Below the pieces are notes generated by a model. The model was not told the DNA's origin. It was given only the letters and a program-made list of their open reading frames with translations, and did no database searches. Position numbers and translations under genes: made by a program. Source: Syncephalis plumigaleata (Eukaryota > Zoopagomycota > Zoopagomycetes > Zoopagales > Piptocephalidaceae). Taken from it: 64,000 nt of DNA. The stretch covers positions 1-64,000 of the forward strand of contig JAIXMF010000029.1 in assembly GCA_025201365.1 (NCBI GenBank), read 5' to 3'. Position 1 is the first letter of the stretch. The number at the start of each line of letters is the position of its first letter. Below are positions 34,671-46,026 of this stretch, one piece after another.

Positions 34671-34880
34671 TCACTGGAATCATGGTAGTCATTGACACGT
34701 TACTGACACTGCGATCATTGTAGTCATCAACATGTTATTCTCAGTGCGATCATTGTAGCCATTGGCATGTTGCTGTCACTGGAATCATGGTAGTCATTGA
34801 CACGTTACTGACACTGCGATCATTGTAGTCATCAACATGTTATTCTCAGTGCGATCATTGTAGCCATTGGCATGCTGCTA
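34671..34880. repeat. Higher-order minisatellite, 105 bp x 2 built of 35-bp units
   Basis: Two 105-bp copies (starting TCACTGGAATCATGGTAGTC at 34671 and 34776) are each made of three diverged 35-bp units beginning CATGGTAGTC or CATTGTAG(T/C)C. The two 105-bp copies are nearly identical while the 35-bp units differ more, so the 35-mer trimer was duplicated recently. It ends about 130 bp upstream of the CDC20-like ATG. Confidence 0.9.
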
Positions 34881-35007
34881 TCATTGTAAGTATCAGCTAT
34901 CACACTGGTATTTTAACCATAGCAATAGTATATAATACGTTAATAAACGCATAACAGCTTTTATTTTTTAACCGTTGCATTTCTCTAGTTGATACTTGAT
35001 AGTTACA

Positions 35008-36813
35008 ATGTCTAATGTTTTCCGTCGCATCCGCCGCCGATTCCACAACATTCGTACACGTGGTGGTACTCGTGGTCGTGGTAACACTGGGGGTGACAAC
35101 AATGCTGGAGAGCACGGTGTAGAATACATTCCAAATGTAACTAGTTATACCGGCTTGACGGAGCAAATAAATAATGCGGTTGGAGATCTGGATCAACGTC
35201 GAGGATTATTACAACAAGTACAACAGATAGATTATACAAATCTTGCCGTAATAGCAGAGCGCGATAACATGGATAGTCTACGTAGAGCCTCTAGTCAATT
35301 ATCATATAGGGCTACTCAAATACGTAATAATCTTAGTGTACCTAATGAGCGCACCACTACGACCGATACTGGGGAAATGTCAGAGCACGATGAACTTGAT
35401 ATTGAAGAAACGCTACCGCACCTTGATATACCCATTACATTAGAAGATACGCTTAGCGAGCCTGGAACTCATGATGATGACAATATGTCAATTAGCGATC
35501 CCAATCAAGGTGAGTATTAATTTAATGCGCTTAGCTAAGATGGCTTAGTAAAAATAGCAAATTTATTAACCCTTTATAATATAGAGACAATCCTGCCACC
35601 CGATTCGACCTCCACTACCACAAGCTCCCGTCGTAGTCGTCGTAGACTTGTCATTGGACAATACAACCTGTTCCGTTCATATGAGTATGATATGAACGAT
35701 ATTATATCGAGCCAAATTCAGCGAGCATTGGTAGCGACAGTTTATTTTTTCAAACCAACCAGTTTGAGTACATTGTTGCGATCTAATATGGCAACAACAC
35801 CTGGTGCTTTACATATAATTGAAACATTAGATGCACCCATGCTTGGTAACGACTCTTGCGCCAACATTATTGATTGGTCAAGTAAAGGCTTGCTAGCTAC
35901 AGTATTGGGACATTATATTCATATTGTAAACCTTCTAGCAGATCCCAGAGAAAATATTGTCAGCATATTAGATCCCATAGACCAGGATGATTCGATTACG
36001 TGCCTAAGTTGGGATAATACGGTTGGTAATAGAATCATTTGCTTATATCATTAATTAATGCTTTATTTTTACTTTGTATAGGGGAAACAACTAGCAGTAG
36101 GCACTAATGATGGATTTGTTAAACTATGGGATGTGGAGGCAAATCGTAAAATAGTGAGTTATAGAGAACGAAGGCACAAGTTATGTGCAATGACCTGGAA
36201 TAGCAGGTACCTAGTTTATGGAAGAGACGATGGTGCTATTATGCAACTTGATACACGCGATCGACGTACGCGATTAGAAAGACAGGAGAAGCATGATGAT
36301 GGAGTTACCTGTTTAAGTTGGAACTCAACCAATTCACAATTGGCGAGCGGTGGTAAAGACGGAATAGTGCGTATATGGGACGATCGTCAGGGCTTCCCTC
36401 TACGTAGCCTTGCAGGCCATATCGATACTGTTAGATCCCTTGCTTGGTCTTCCCGTGAAGGCAATCTATTAGCGACAGGCGGTGATACTGATGATCATCA
36501 TATTCGCCTTTGGAATACTGAGCATTACAGCTCAATTGGTAACATCAACGCAGGTTCTCAGGTGCTCAACTTGGCTTGGTCATCAAACAACAATGAATTA
36601 GTATATACACGGGGACGACCATATAACGATATTTGTATACAGAACTATCGCAATGCGACACATCCTTATACGTTTACTGGTCATTCCACTCCTGTTGCCT
36701 ATATGGCAATCTCATCTGATGGTTGTAGGATAGCCACTGGTTCATCTGGTGGACCGCTTTGTATATGGCAATTGCCTAGCTCTTCAAGTAATAATCCAGG
36801 CGCAGATAATTAA
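35008..36813 (+). CDS. Divergent CDC20/FZR-type APC/C activator-like WD40 protein
   Basis: Three exons (35008-35509, 35585-36021, 36082-36813) give about 556 residues. The N-terminal 170 residues are basic then acidic, with a degenerate C-box-like VEYIPN (residues 38-43; the consensus is DR-F/Y-IP). The WD40 part follows the CDC20 pattern: LDAPMLG, NIIDWSSKGLLATVLG, DDSITCLSWDN-T joined to GKQLAVGTNDGFVKLWD, CLSWNSTNSQLASGGKDG, SLAWSSREGNLLATGG, GSQVLNLAWSSNNNELVYT and CIWQLP. CDC20/CDH1 proteins recruit substrates to the anaphase-promoting complex. No C-terminal Ile-Arg tail is present; the protein ends PGADN. The second intron uses a weak GTTGGT donor chosen because it restores the LAVGT blade. 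The gene sits inside repeats P and D, unlike an ordinary housekeeping locus. Confidence 0.85.
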
Positions 36814-36974
36814 TCAATACGATTGCTTTTGCTATGAATAAACACTCCTCAGTATTATCTTAGTAATTATTAGTGCTCATATTTGGTTAAAAAACAGTTT
36901 ATTTATAGTGAAAAATATGGCTTACATCAATGTATTATTAGTGTATAACATTCTTCATATTAAAGTGTTATTGC

Positions 36975-38085
36975 GCATTATATGTATTCATTATTCCACC
37001 TATTGCTCATTCTCCTTGTTGTTGACTTCTTCAGACAGTACGCGTCTTCTTCGTGCCAATTGTATTCCAGTTGTTTCCCTTGCTTCCCTTTCCCTTTACT
37101 TCTTTACCAATGCTGTTTTCTTAGTCTTAACTACATTCCACTTGTCGTTGACTTCTTTCACATACTGTTTTATTCGTGCCAACTGTATTCCAGTTGTTTC
37201 CCTTTGTCATTCAACGACACGCGTTCTCTTGATCTTGACTACCTTTCACTTTCCCTTTACTTCTTTTACTTGTTATCTTCTTCGTGCCAACTGCATTCTA
37301 GTTGTTTCTCTTGCTTCCCTTTTCCCTTTACTTCTTTCAATTGCTATCTTTTTCATGCCAACTGTATTTCCCTGTCATTCCCCTTGCCACTAAACAACAA
37401 GTGCCTTCTTTGTGCTAACTACATTCCACTTGTCAGTAAACAACACGCGTCTACTTCCTCTTAACTATATGCTAGCTAGTTCTTTTACTTTCTCAGTAAT
37501 ACGCGTCTTCTTCGTGTCATTCTATTCCACTTACTTCCTCTTTCACTTTAGCATACACCTTCCCAATAGCAGCTATTCTGCCATACTATCTCTATGCTGT
37601 TTATTTATCTCTTTGTTTTCCTCTTCCTCTAACCTATCTACATGCTCACTTGTCGTTATTATTACTATACCAATAAGCCTTGTTTATTGTTCGTTATAGT
37701 CCTTTGTTTCCCATCACTGTCCTGCTTATTTATCAATGTTTAAGCGTTCACTGCTCTCGTTGTAATATGTACCCTTTACTTTTACCGCTCTTTTCCGTCA
37801 TCTGTTTGTATGCTACCATTACGTCATGCTTTTATTTGTATTTTTATTTGTTTACTGCCATCTGCATACTCTATTCATCATATACAAGCATACGCTGCTT
37901 CTTCGAATCAACTGGCATACGTGTTCATGCACCCTTTCTTGCTCATTCCTTGCTCCTTCGTGACAAGTCAGTCAGCCTACTAGTTACTGCTTGTTTATTA
38001 CATTGTTTATCGTGTATTCTATTTGTTCACTCGTTGCTACTTATATGCAATTAACCATAAGCATTATCATCATTATTTATTTAGT
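36975..38085 (+). repeat. Pyrimidine-rich island repeat P, right copy
   Basis: About 1.1 kb, the longest copy. The first 450 bp are the tandem 50-60 bp pyrimidine-rich array shared with the inverted middle copy. The last 720 bp are nearly identical to the left copy (about 27280-28000). Conserved frames (36908-37393, 37680-38054) are hydrophobic translations of the repeat. Confidence 0.85.
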
Positions 38086-38449
38086 AAATGGTAAATCTGA
38101 GAATGAGACATTAGTTGATTAGCATTGAACTGAAACTGGCATGGAATCATCATTGCTTGATGCATCTAATGGTAACATTGTAAAGAACACAGCAAAATAT
38201 ATCGAGTTGATTGATCTCATGGACGTGTTGCTGTAACTTGAAGAAATGAATGGGGGATTTTATTACATATATATTGCTTTTTTAATATAGTAGAAGCCGT
38301 ATAAGCTTGAGATCAACGTTTGCGTGTTATATACGGTAGTGATGTCAAGATGAAGTATGACAGATGTGGTCTAATTGGTTTGCAAACTATAAAGGGCTAG
38401 AAATTCGTACAAAGACGTTGCGAAAACAGCAAGATACAAGAAAATAATG
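38086..38449. other. Spacer right of the accessory island
   Basis: 364 bases between the right P repeat and the next gene's stop codon. AT-rich, no ORF or structure noticed. Confidence 0.45.
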
Positions 38450-39493
38450 CTAGTAATAGTTGGGTCCATTTAAGCAAATCTCCACATCCTCCTCTTCATC
38501 ACCATCGCCATCATACTCGTGATCCGAAAGTGATGTGGTGGTAGTGTTAGTGGTGGTGGTATACATATGACGATAGGAGTGCGAGCTTAATAATGGTAAT
38601 GGTGTTATCGAACGCTCCATAGACATGGCGGTTATAGATGGTTCTATTGTACATCGATTTGAAAATGCATTAACAAGCGTTGCTATTCCATCGTCGTTAC
38701 TATTGCCGCTATTACTCGTCGTATTGAGATCGCTGTCTGTATCGGTGGTATACTGGTCAAAGTAATGATCACACGAAACATTCCATGCAACGGTTGCCGC
38801 ACCGTCATGGTCAGCTCTACGAAACATCTCTGTCCACCTTGATCGTTCCGATAGCGGTACTGCCTCGAGGAATCGTAATCGTGCCACAAGACACTCGTTA
38901 TAGGGTTGTAGCTGACGATTTAACGCGTAGAGTGCTTGCTGCTGACGCGTTGATCGATCAATGACGGCATTTGCATCGATCGGATGATTATACTCGCTAT
39001 TATTGCTATGACTACTGCTGCCACTTGCTGCGGAATAGGTGCGGCGACGTGTTGGATGCTCTCGTCGACGATCACGCTTTCGACGTGGTACCGAGAAGGA
39101 CAGACTGTTGGCCACGAAATGACGACTACTCGCCGCTAGTTTCTTTTGTGTACGTCGCATGGTAGCTGATAGATTGTTGGTCGCGGTAGTGGATGCAGAC
39201 GATGAGATGGGCGTGTCAGCACGAGCAGATCGCCAACGCTTGGTAAATCGACGACTCCATCGGCATGTATGCTTGCGCGGTTCATTGATCATATTGACGT
39301 TCTGCACCGTGCAAGAGGACATGAACTTTTCATGAAGCGTTACAAGCTGAATCTCTGTTGCAATTGTCGAAGAAGTAGCAAATGAAGCGGAAGAAGAAGT
39401 AGTAGCGCCAACGGTAATTGCTGGACTGTTTAGATTGGTGTAGCGAGTTTTGCTTTTGCTGTTATTGAAATAATTGCTATGCAGTTGTTGCAT
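38450..39493 (-). CDS. Hypothetical protein, basic centre and acidic tail
   Basis: A single-exon frame of 347 residues starts at ATG 39493. It has a Ser/Thr-rich N-terminus, a strongly basic centre (HTCRWSRRFTKRWRSAR and VPRRKRDRRREHPTRRR), a more ordered block (ALYALNRQLQPYNECLVARL, FLEAVPLSERSRW) and an acidic C-terminus (DGDGDEEEDVEICLNGPNYY). The length and lack of low-complexity-only sequence support a real gene, but I recognise no domain. It flanks the accessory island on the right. A 3.3-kb spacer separates it from the LIM gene, which is transcribed the other way. Confidence 0.6.
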   Translation of the reverse strand: MQQLHSNYFNNSKSKTRYTNLNSPAITVGATTSSSASFATSSTIATEIQLVTLHEKFMSSCTVQNVNMINEPRKHTCRWSRRFTKRWRSARADTPISSSASTTATNNLSATMRRTQKKLAASSRHFVANSLSFSVPRRKRDRRREHPTRRRTYSAASGSSSHSNNSEYNHPIDANAVIDRSTRQQQALYALNRQLQPYNECLVARLRFLEAVPLSERSRWTEMFRRADHDGAATVAWNVSCDHYFDQYTTDTDSDLNTTSNSGNSNDDGIATLVNAFSNRCTIEPSITAMSMERSITPLPLLSSHSYRHMYTTTTNTTTTSLSDHEYDGDGDEEEDVEICLNGPNYY

Positions 39494-42400
39494 TGTTGTT
39501 GTGAAACCACGTTCACTACTAGTAGAAACTGAAACAACGCTAGAGAAATAGAAATAGAAAGAGAAAGAAAGAAACGCCCCGCTATATGCGTGTATGGTTT
39601 TTAGATCAGTTGCTGTAGTATTTCCTGATCAGAATGCATAGAGAGAAGGAATAAAAGTAAATTTGATTACTGTAGAAAAAACGCGGATAGTAAAAAAAAG
39701 AACAAGGTATGCAAATCCAGAATGGATCAATTCGTGATATTTGTGTTTATGCATTTATGAGTGTGATACAAATAGCACTCTTTCTTTCTCCGCTTCATTA
39801 CTAGTTTTGATGGCATATAATTAATCTGAACTAATTCTAGTAGGATTGCATTTATTTCTGCATGATGCCAATTGACTACATTCCAATAGATTGACTTGAT
39901 TCAATGATCATTTAACGCTGCAAGTAGGATAGAGTATACAATGCAATGAATAATAAACGAATGACTATCAATAAGCATAGGCCTACTAGTTACAAGAGAG
40001 AGAAGGAGAGAGAAGGAGAGAGAAACTTCATTTCACTTTATGGTTGTTTGTCATTATTATGACAATTATTAATGGGTCTACGACCAATTTAGGCCTTTCT
40101 ACATGTACGTATACGTATACATATACACATATGAAACTAACTAGCTAATAGCACGTTCTACTGTACTAGCATGATGTTGTTTGATTTCGTTTGAGCTTTA
40201 AGAGGCCTACATGATTGGACAAACCCTCTGTATGGCAGACACATTCATACACATAGACGCACGAATAGCAATATACGTGATGATGGGGTAGGTCCTCATT
40301 CTACCTCATGTAATATGAACCTGCACAATCTCCCATTACCCCTTACGTACGTTTATCATGTGCTTAGATTGACTAACAAGTCCAATTAACTTCTTTATTC
40401 ACACTTGCTATCGTACTCACATGCATTCTTAGGTTTAGCTATACTGACCAAGTAGTAGAAATGTTCATTCATGGCATGAACCGCATGGCAATAGTCAAAA
40501 TATAGACACCAAAAAAATGGAGACGCACTGTGGATCGACATGAACCATGTGCACGGCTAGCCAACCTGTATCCACACCAATCGCTGATGACGATTCGGTT
40601 ACACCAAGACGGTGGAAATTGCTAGTAAGCATGTGTCCTATGTCTTACACGGTGGAGCACGCGGAAAGGTTTGTATGGCTGCTTCTGATGGGACAGTGGT
40701 CAGATGGTCCACATAGTGCATCATGAAGAGAAGTGATAGCACAGCGGTGAACGTTGAACGACCACACCGCGTGCAAGCCAAGTGACCAGTTTTACTTCGT
40801 TCATGTATATACACATATATACACATACATATAGGATAGCGGTAACACCAAGTACCAAAAAGCCATTTAGTTTTCTTTCTTCTGTTACTTTTATTTCATT
40901 TCTTCCGTTTCACTTTCTTCCCTACTTTCTTTCTTCTCTCTATTTACTTTTGCTAGTGCTGTCGTCGTCGTCGTCGTCTCTATTATATTGCTATTGCGTT
41001 TAATAGTGCTAATTGTTGCTACATCAATTTGTGGCAAACCATAATATAACCCTATCATTTCCTTTCGATTACGACCATTGTTGACAGCATTAATTTGTCG
41101 AATACGCCTGTCATTATACCGTATTCTATCTGTCGTCTGTCCATGTCTTATTAGACGTAATAATACACACTGCTAGTTAAGGTGTCTCCTCCTCCTCTGT
41201 CTGTCCGTGCTCTTCTCTTCTCCCTTTCCATATATTTAGTAGTTGCCTTATTTTGTTCGTTACTACTAATAGCCAAAAACAAAAAGACGACCATCCTAAT
41301 TACTCGCTACGCAACAACAGTCGATATTACTTACGCATCTGTGGTAACGCTTGCTCTCTAGTAAAGGTAATATATTTTATTATTATTATTGTCATATATG
41401 CTTATGAGCGATGCGCACAAAGCAAGGCACGCCTCGTTATGTGTATGCGTGCACATGTGTGTGCGTTTGTGTGTGTGTGCAAGAATAGTTTGCGTAATTT
41501 GTACCGTGCAATACCACTACGCTGCATCGTATTACTCATTAGGGCAATACACATACATACAAACATGCATACATGCATATAAACATGTACGCGTAGACCA
41601 AGTCATAATACGCCTTGAACATATTCGTCTTTTTTCCATCTTCATCTAACAATCTTTACCTATCGATTGACCAATTTCTTGTCATTGTACCATTTAGAAC
41701 TACTACGACACTATACGGCGATAACCCTGATTATATTTCATTCAAGTTTCCTAGTTATTCCTGTTGAAGCATCCCTATTAACTTCCTAATAACTCCGAAT
41801 ATAAATAGATAGGTAGGTAGGCAGCTAGATAGGTAGATAGGTAGATAGATAGAGGTGGCAGCATTAGCATTTAATTTAACAAGTAGACGGGAGAACACGG
41901 CAAACCTCCCCTTAATACATTGGCATATGTACATATTGGTGTCGTTGCTGTTAAAAGGGTTCTCCTTTTTCTTCTAAGCTTGAAACCTTTAGCGCTGACG
42001 ATTCAATCACCGCCCACTTTAGCATTTGCCTTTTTGAATGAATTCTTTTTTCGTTCTCTCTTTCGCTTTCGCTCACTTTATTCGAGGGGCGTATAAGCTA
42101 TTTGACCCTCTCTCTCTCTCTCTCACTTTAACGTTTCTCTTTTATTTCAACACAGTCTATTTCTTTTTATTCATTATTGCTACATCAGTAATCTAGTACT
42201 GTGCTAGCTTAATTATCCTCTATTACTTTGTCTAGTGTGTTGGAACAAAAAGGCTACTTCTACGCAATTGTATAGGAGTTACTATCTATACTAGATTTAC
42301 TCTTTCAGGAAGCATATATTTTGTTATTAGTCTCCGACGCGGAAGTGTTTCACGTTCGTGTGGCTGACCTACTAGCTGAGCTTATATTATTTATTATTAC

Positions 42401-42786
42401 GAGCGTAGCTTTCGAATAGTCCAGTCTACATCTTGCTTTCAATCATTTCTCGCTCGTCGAACACTTGCATCTTCTTATTGTTAGAATACTTTAGCAATAT
42501 AGCACTCTCTCTCTTTACTTTTTCTTTCTGCACTTCATTGCCCAAAAAAGATATACATTTACCCGCGTGCATTTGTGTTCTTTCTTACTTTGACACACAC
42601 AAACATACTATATTACTCGTAGTCTAACGTTTTACTTGTTCTAGTCGAGCTTCCTCCAGTCGCTATCATATCATTTGAGCGGCAAGCATTGTAGAGCAAA
42701 CGCTATAATAATACGTTATAGCCGCTAGTTTCGTTTACTTATCAAATCCACTACTTGATAGCCATCGCTACATCATTGCCGCTATC
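39494..42786. other. Large spacer upstream of LIM-domain gene
   Basis: 3.3 kb between divergent genes. It contains GAGAGAAG repeats (about 40001-40021), TATACA repeats, a GTC run near 40964-40978, TAGG/TAGA repeats (41808-41852) and a CT run at about 42108-42124. CT-rich promoter-like stretches lie at 40860-40990 and 42040-42160. Frames here are low complexity or unrecognised. It probably holds long regulatory or leader regions. Confidence 0.45.
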
Positions 42787-45286
42787 ATGACGCTTCACGA
42801 GGCACGCGTTAGCCAATTGCTCCCCACCATTAAGTGCAATACATGCGGTGATCCAGTCGAGTTTCGCAAGTTAAGTGAGCATGTTTGCGGTGAAGTACCA
42901 GATATGCCAGCATTGCCCACTCAATACAAGAGTCAATCGCAAAAAAGTAAGTAGTAATCGTTCGTATTCTTCTCGTTTAGCATCTATGCCCTTTTACCCT
43001 ATTGCTAACATTTATTTCTATTGTTGTCACAGATGTAGATCGTTTGTTCAAAGATGAATCGATACTAAACCTAGAGGATAATCGATCATCGATAGCCACT
43101 AGCGAGGCTAGTTCACTTGATCAGGAGGATTCACTTAATGATATTCTTCCCACTCGTACACGCAAGAAGCAACCAACACGCGAGCCACCTACCGCTGACT
43201 ATGCATCTCGCTTTGCCAAAGAGACCGAGAACACGGATACTGACAATCAAACGGCCAACTTCCTTGAACGATACGATCAGCTAATTGGTAACAAATCATC
43301 GTCAACCGGTTCATTATCCAAATCGCCACCGTCATACGCATCGGAACCAATAGATACACGCAGTCGCAAGCCAAAAGATCTCGTTATCAACACGAATCGC
43401 GATAGTAGTGAGGAGATGTACCAGCATCGTAAGAAGACCTCTGGCTCTCGATCTAGCTCAGAGGACACGCGCTCACCCCCTTCAAGTAAGGAGGGCGGTA
43501 AAACGTATAGAACGCCTCGATCTGAGCGTAGCAGCGCCTCGTCTTCATCGACCACCACTCGTCCCATCGATGTACCTGCCGGTGGACGTACAAGCGGTGG
43601 TCGTTCACGTCCAGACGAGCGTACTCCACAATCTCCAGCGTCTACACGACGACAGAATAGTGGCGATCCACTTTCTCCATCCGCGTTACGCCCTCCAATG
43701 GATGCATTCTTCGATATGCGTACCGCTTCACCTCGACTGGAGAAGGCCAACGACGATGACTGGAGCAATCCACGACCGGCACCCAAGCCAACCGGACAAC
43801 CCTTCCGTGGCAGTCCGATGTCACCCTCCGTGCTAAGTGAATTCAACAATCTGAATCTAGAGAGCACACGTCCCGCGCCACGTCCACCCAATTCCAGCGG
43901 ACGTCGTACACCCGGCGGCAGTCATCGCAGTGGAGATGGACAAAGCATCTCTCGATCACGCACTCCACAATACAGCGACAATCCCGGTAGTTCCTCGGTT
44001 CGTGGCCGTAGTCCAGCCCCACCCTCCTCGTCTCGTCATGTACGTCGAGCGAGCGGAAGCAGTAGCAGCGGTGCCAGTAGCAGTAGCTTGTCTAGATCGC
44101 GCGATGCACCACCCATGCCACGCGGTCGTACCTCCGATGAGCAAGTGCGTAGTAATCAGCTTGGTGTCTCGGCCGATCCTCATACCGATGAGCCACTTAG
44201 CCCTGCCTCTCGTCCTGGTAGTCATCGCCATTGTACAACATGTCGTAATAAGATTGGAGGTGCTGGCGCCATTCATTTGAATGAAACAGTAAGTGGATAG
44301 CAAACTATCTCAATGCATATATATATTATTAGCATACTCATTTCGTTATATATTTAGTCTTATCATCGCACTTGTTTCCGTTGTGCTGAATGTCGCACGC
44401 AATTGGATGTCACGGATGAATACAAAGAGATTAAGGGTCGTGTTTTGTGTGGCAGTTGTATTCCTGCTGGTACTGTTGCTGCCACTACTACTTCACCACC
44501 ATCTAGTTCCACTTCGCGCGGACCACCTATTTGTGCAGGCTGGTAAGTAGTATGCATATGCATTATTAGTATAGATCATGGAAAATGACCCATTATTAAT
44601 TACATTACTATTATCATTATAGCAATGGTACTATTACAGGCAAATCCATCAAGGCACTCGGTTCCTTCTGGCATGATGTTCACTTGCAATGTGCTCATTG
44701 TCGTCAACCATTGACGCGAGGACATGTCGAACATCGTGGACGTGCCTACTGTCCCGAGGACTTTACCCATCTCTTCCTGCCCAAATGTAAAGGTTGCACG
44801 AAACCGGTGGAACGCGAGGCGCTAGTTGCCCTGGATGGCAAGTGGCATGCTCGCTGCTTTAATTGTCAGGTGTGCCACAAACCATTTCCAAACAAGTCGT
44901 TCTACGTGTTCCAGAAACAACCGTTTTGTAAATATCACTACCACATGCTGAACAATTCGTTATGTAAACGATGCGAGTCACCAATTGAAGGTCCATGTGC
45001 TCAGGTGTTGGAGGGTCGATTCCATCCGCAATGCTTTAGTTGTGAGGTAAGTCATCATCGTGTATTGTGTTTGCTCAGCATGCATATCCATACAAATGTA
45101 TCCATGAATCTAACCACTGTTACTATTCTATATGATTTACTCTTTCTGTAGACATGTGAGGTTGCACTCACCGATGTTTATTACAACTTCCAGGGCCGAT
45201 TCTTCTGTGAACATGATGTTACAGTTATTCAGCGTCGTATGAATATGAAGGCAGATCGTCGTAAAACGATGATTAAAAATATCTAA
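42787..45286 (+). CDS. Paxillin-like protein with four LIM domains
   Basis: Five exons (42787-42946, 43033-44288, 44358-44542, 44623-45046, 45152-45286) give about 719 residues. The N-terminus has RVSQLLPTIKCNTCGDPVEF then LSEHVC, a Cys-x2-Cys...His-x3-Cys motif usual at the start of fungal paxillin-like LIM proteins. A long Ser/Pro/Arg-rich disordered region follows. Four LIM zinc-finger domains occupy about residues 454-710: CTTCRNKIG...CFRCAEC, then CAGCNG...LQCAHCRQPL, CKGCTKPVE...CFNCQVC and CKRCESPIEG...CFSCETCEV. Such proteins organise actin and polarity sites (compare yeast Pxl1), possibly binding Rho-type GTPase partners. Zinc ligands of each domain appear intact. The 3.3-kb upstream spacer suggests complex regulation. 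Confidence 0.92.
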
Positions 45287-46026
45287 ATCATCGTGCGTAT
45301 GTCTATTCCTTCTGCTTATCTTGTACTCGTCCCCCAATAATTTAACGATATTTACGATCTCATTCGATTCGTACGTAATTTTCTTTTGCGTCTGATTAAT
45401 ATCAGCACTATTATTATTAGTGTTATTGTTATCATCATCACTTTTCATTACCCATGTTAACACACACGCGCTCCTCTTTCCCTTATTATCGTACACGCTC
45501 TTTCTGTTCTATTTGTACATCGCTTATGATTTAGCTACTACTACTATTATTACTATTATTATTACTCTCGTTACTCTATGATTATGATTATTCTTATTAT
45601 TGTCGTTGTTGCTGGTTTTTTGGTAGGCACTAATTGACATATAATCTACTATAGTCCATTGGTATTGCTTAACCATTAGTGAAGTGAACAATAATGCAAA
45701 ACGATTCGTCTTTTTGAAATCACTTGTATTATTGTAGATACCGTTTATCAGTATTGAAATAAACCTTATTATTGATTCTATGTGTCATGCTTTGAAATAG
45801 TAAATAATTGTATACATTACTTTTATATATAAGTAAAATGAAGGAAATGATTATGTTGTTGTTGGTGATTGCAATAATCACTGGCATCATCATGCTATGA
45901 ATTGTTTGAATTATTAGAATTGTAGCTTTATTTCAATCATAAAAGTAATAGCCATTAATGATTATCATTATAATCAATGCTAATATGCTAGTATGAAAAT
46001 AGAGCGTCAATTTATTTAAGTGGATT
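45287..46026. other. Spacer between convergent LIM and secreted-kinase-like genes
   Basis: 740 bases, AT-rich with ATT/ACT runs (45536-45570) and several AATAAA signals. No ORF with a recognisable domain. Confidence 0.5.

Noticed and set aside
43277-43891. 204-residue minus-strand ORF in the LIM gene
   Set aside because: Antisense shadow of the Ser/Pro/Arg-rich LIM protein region. No start context or domain.
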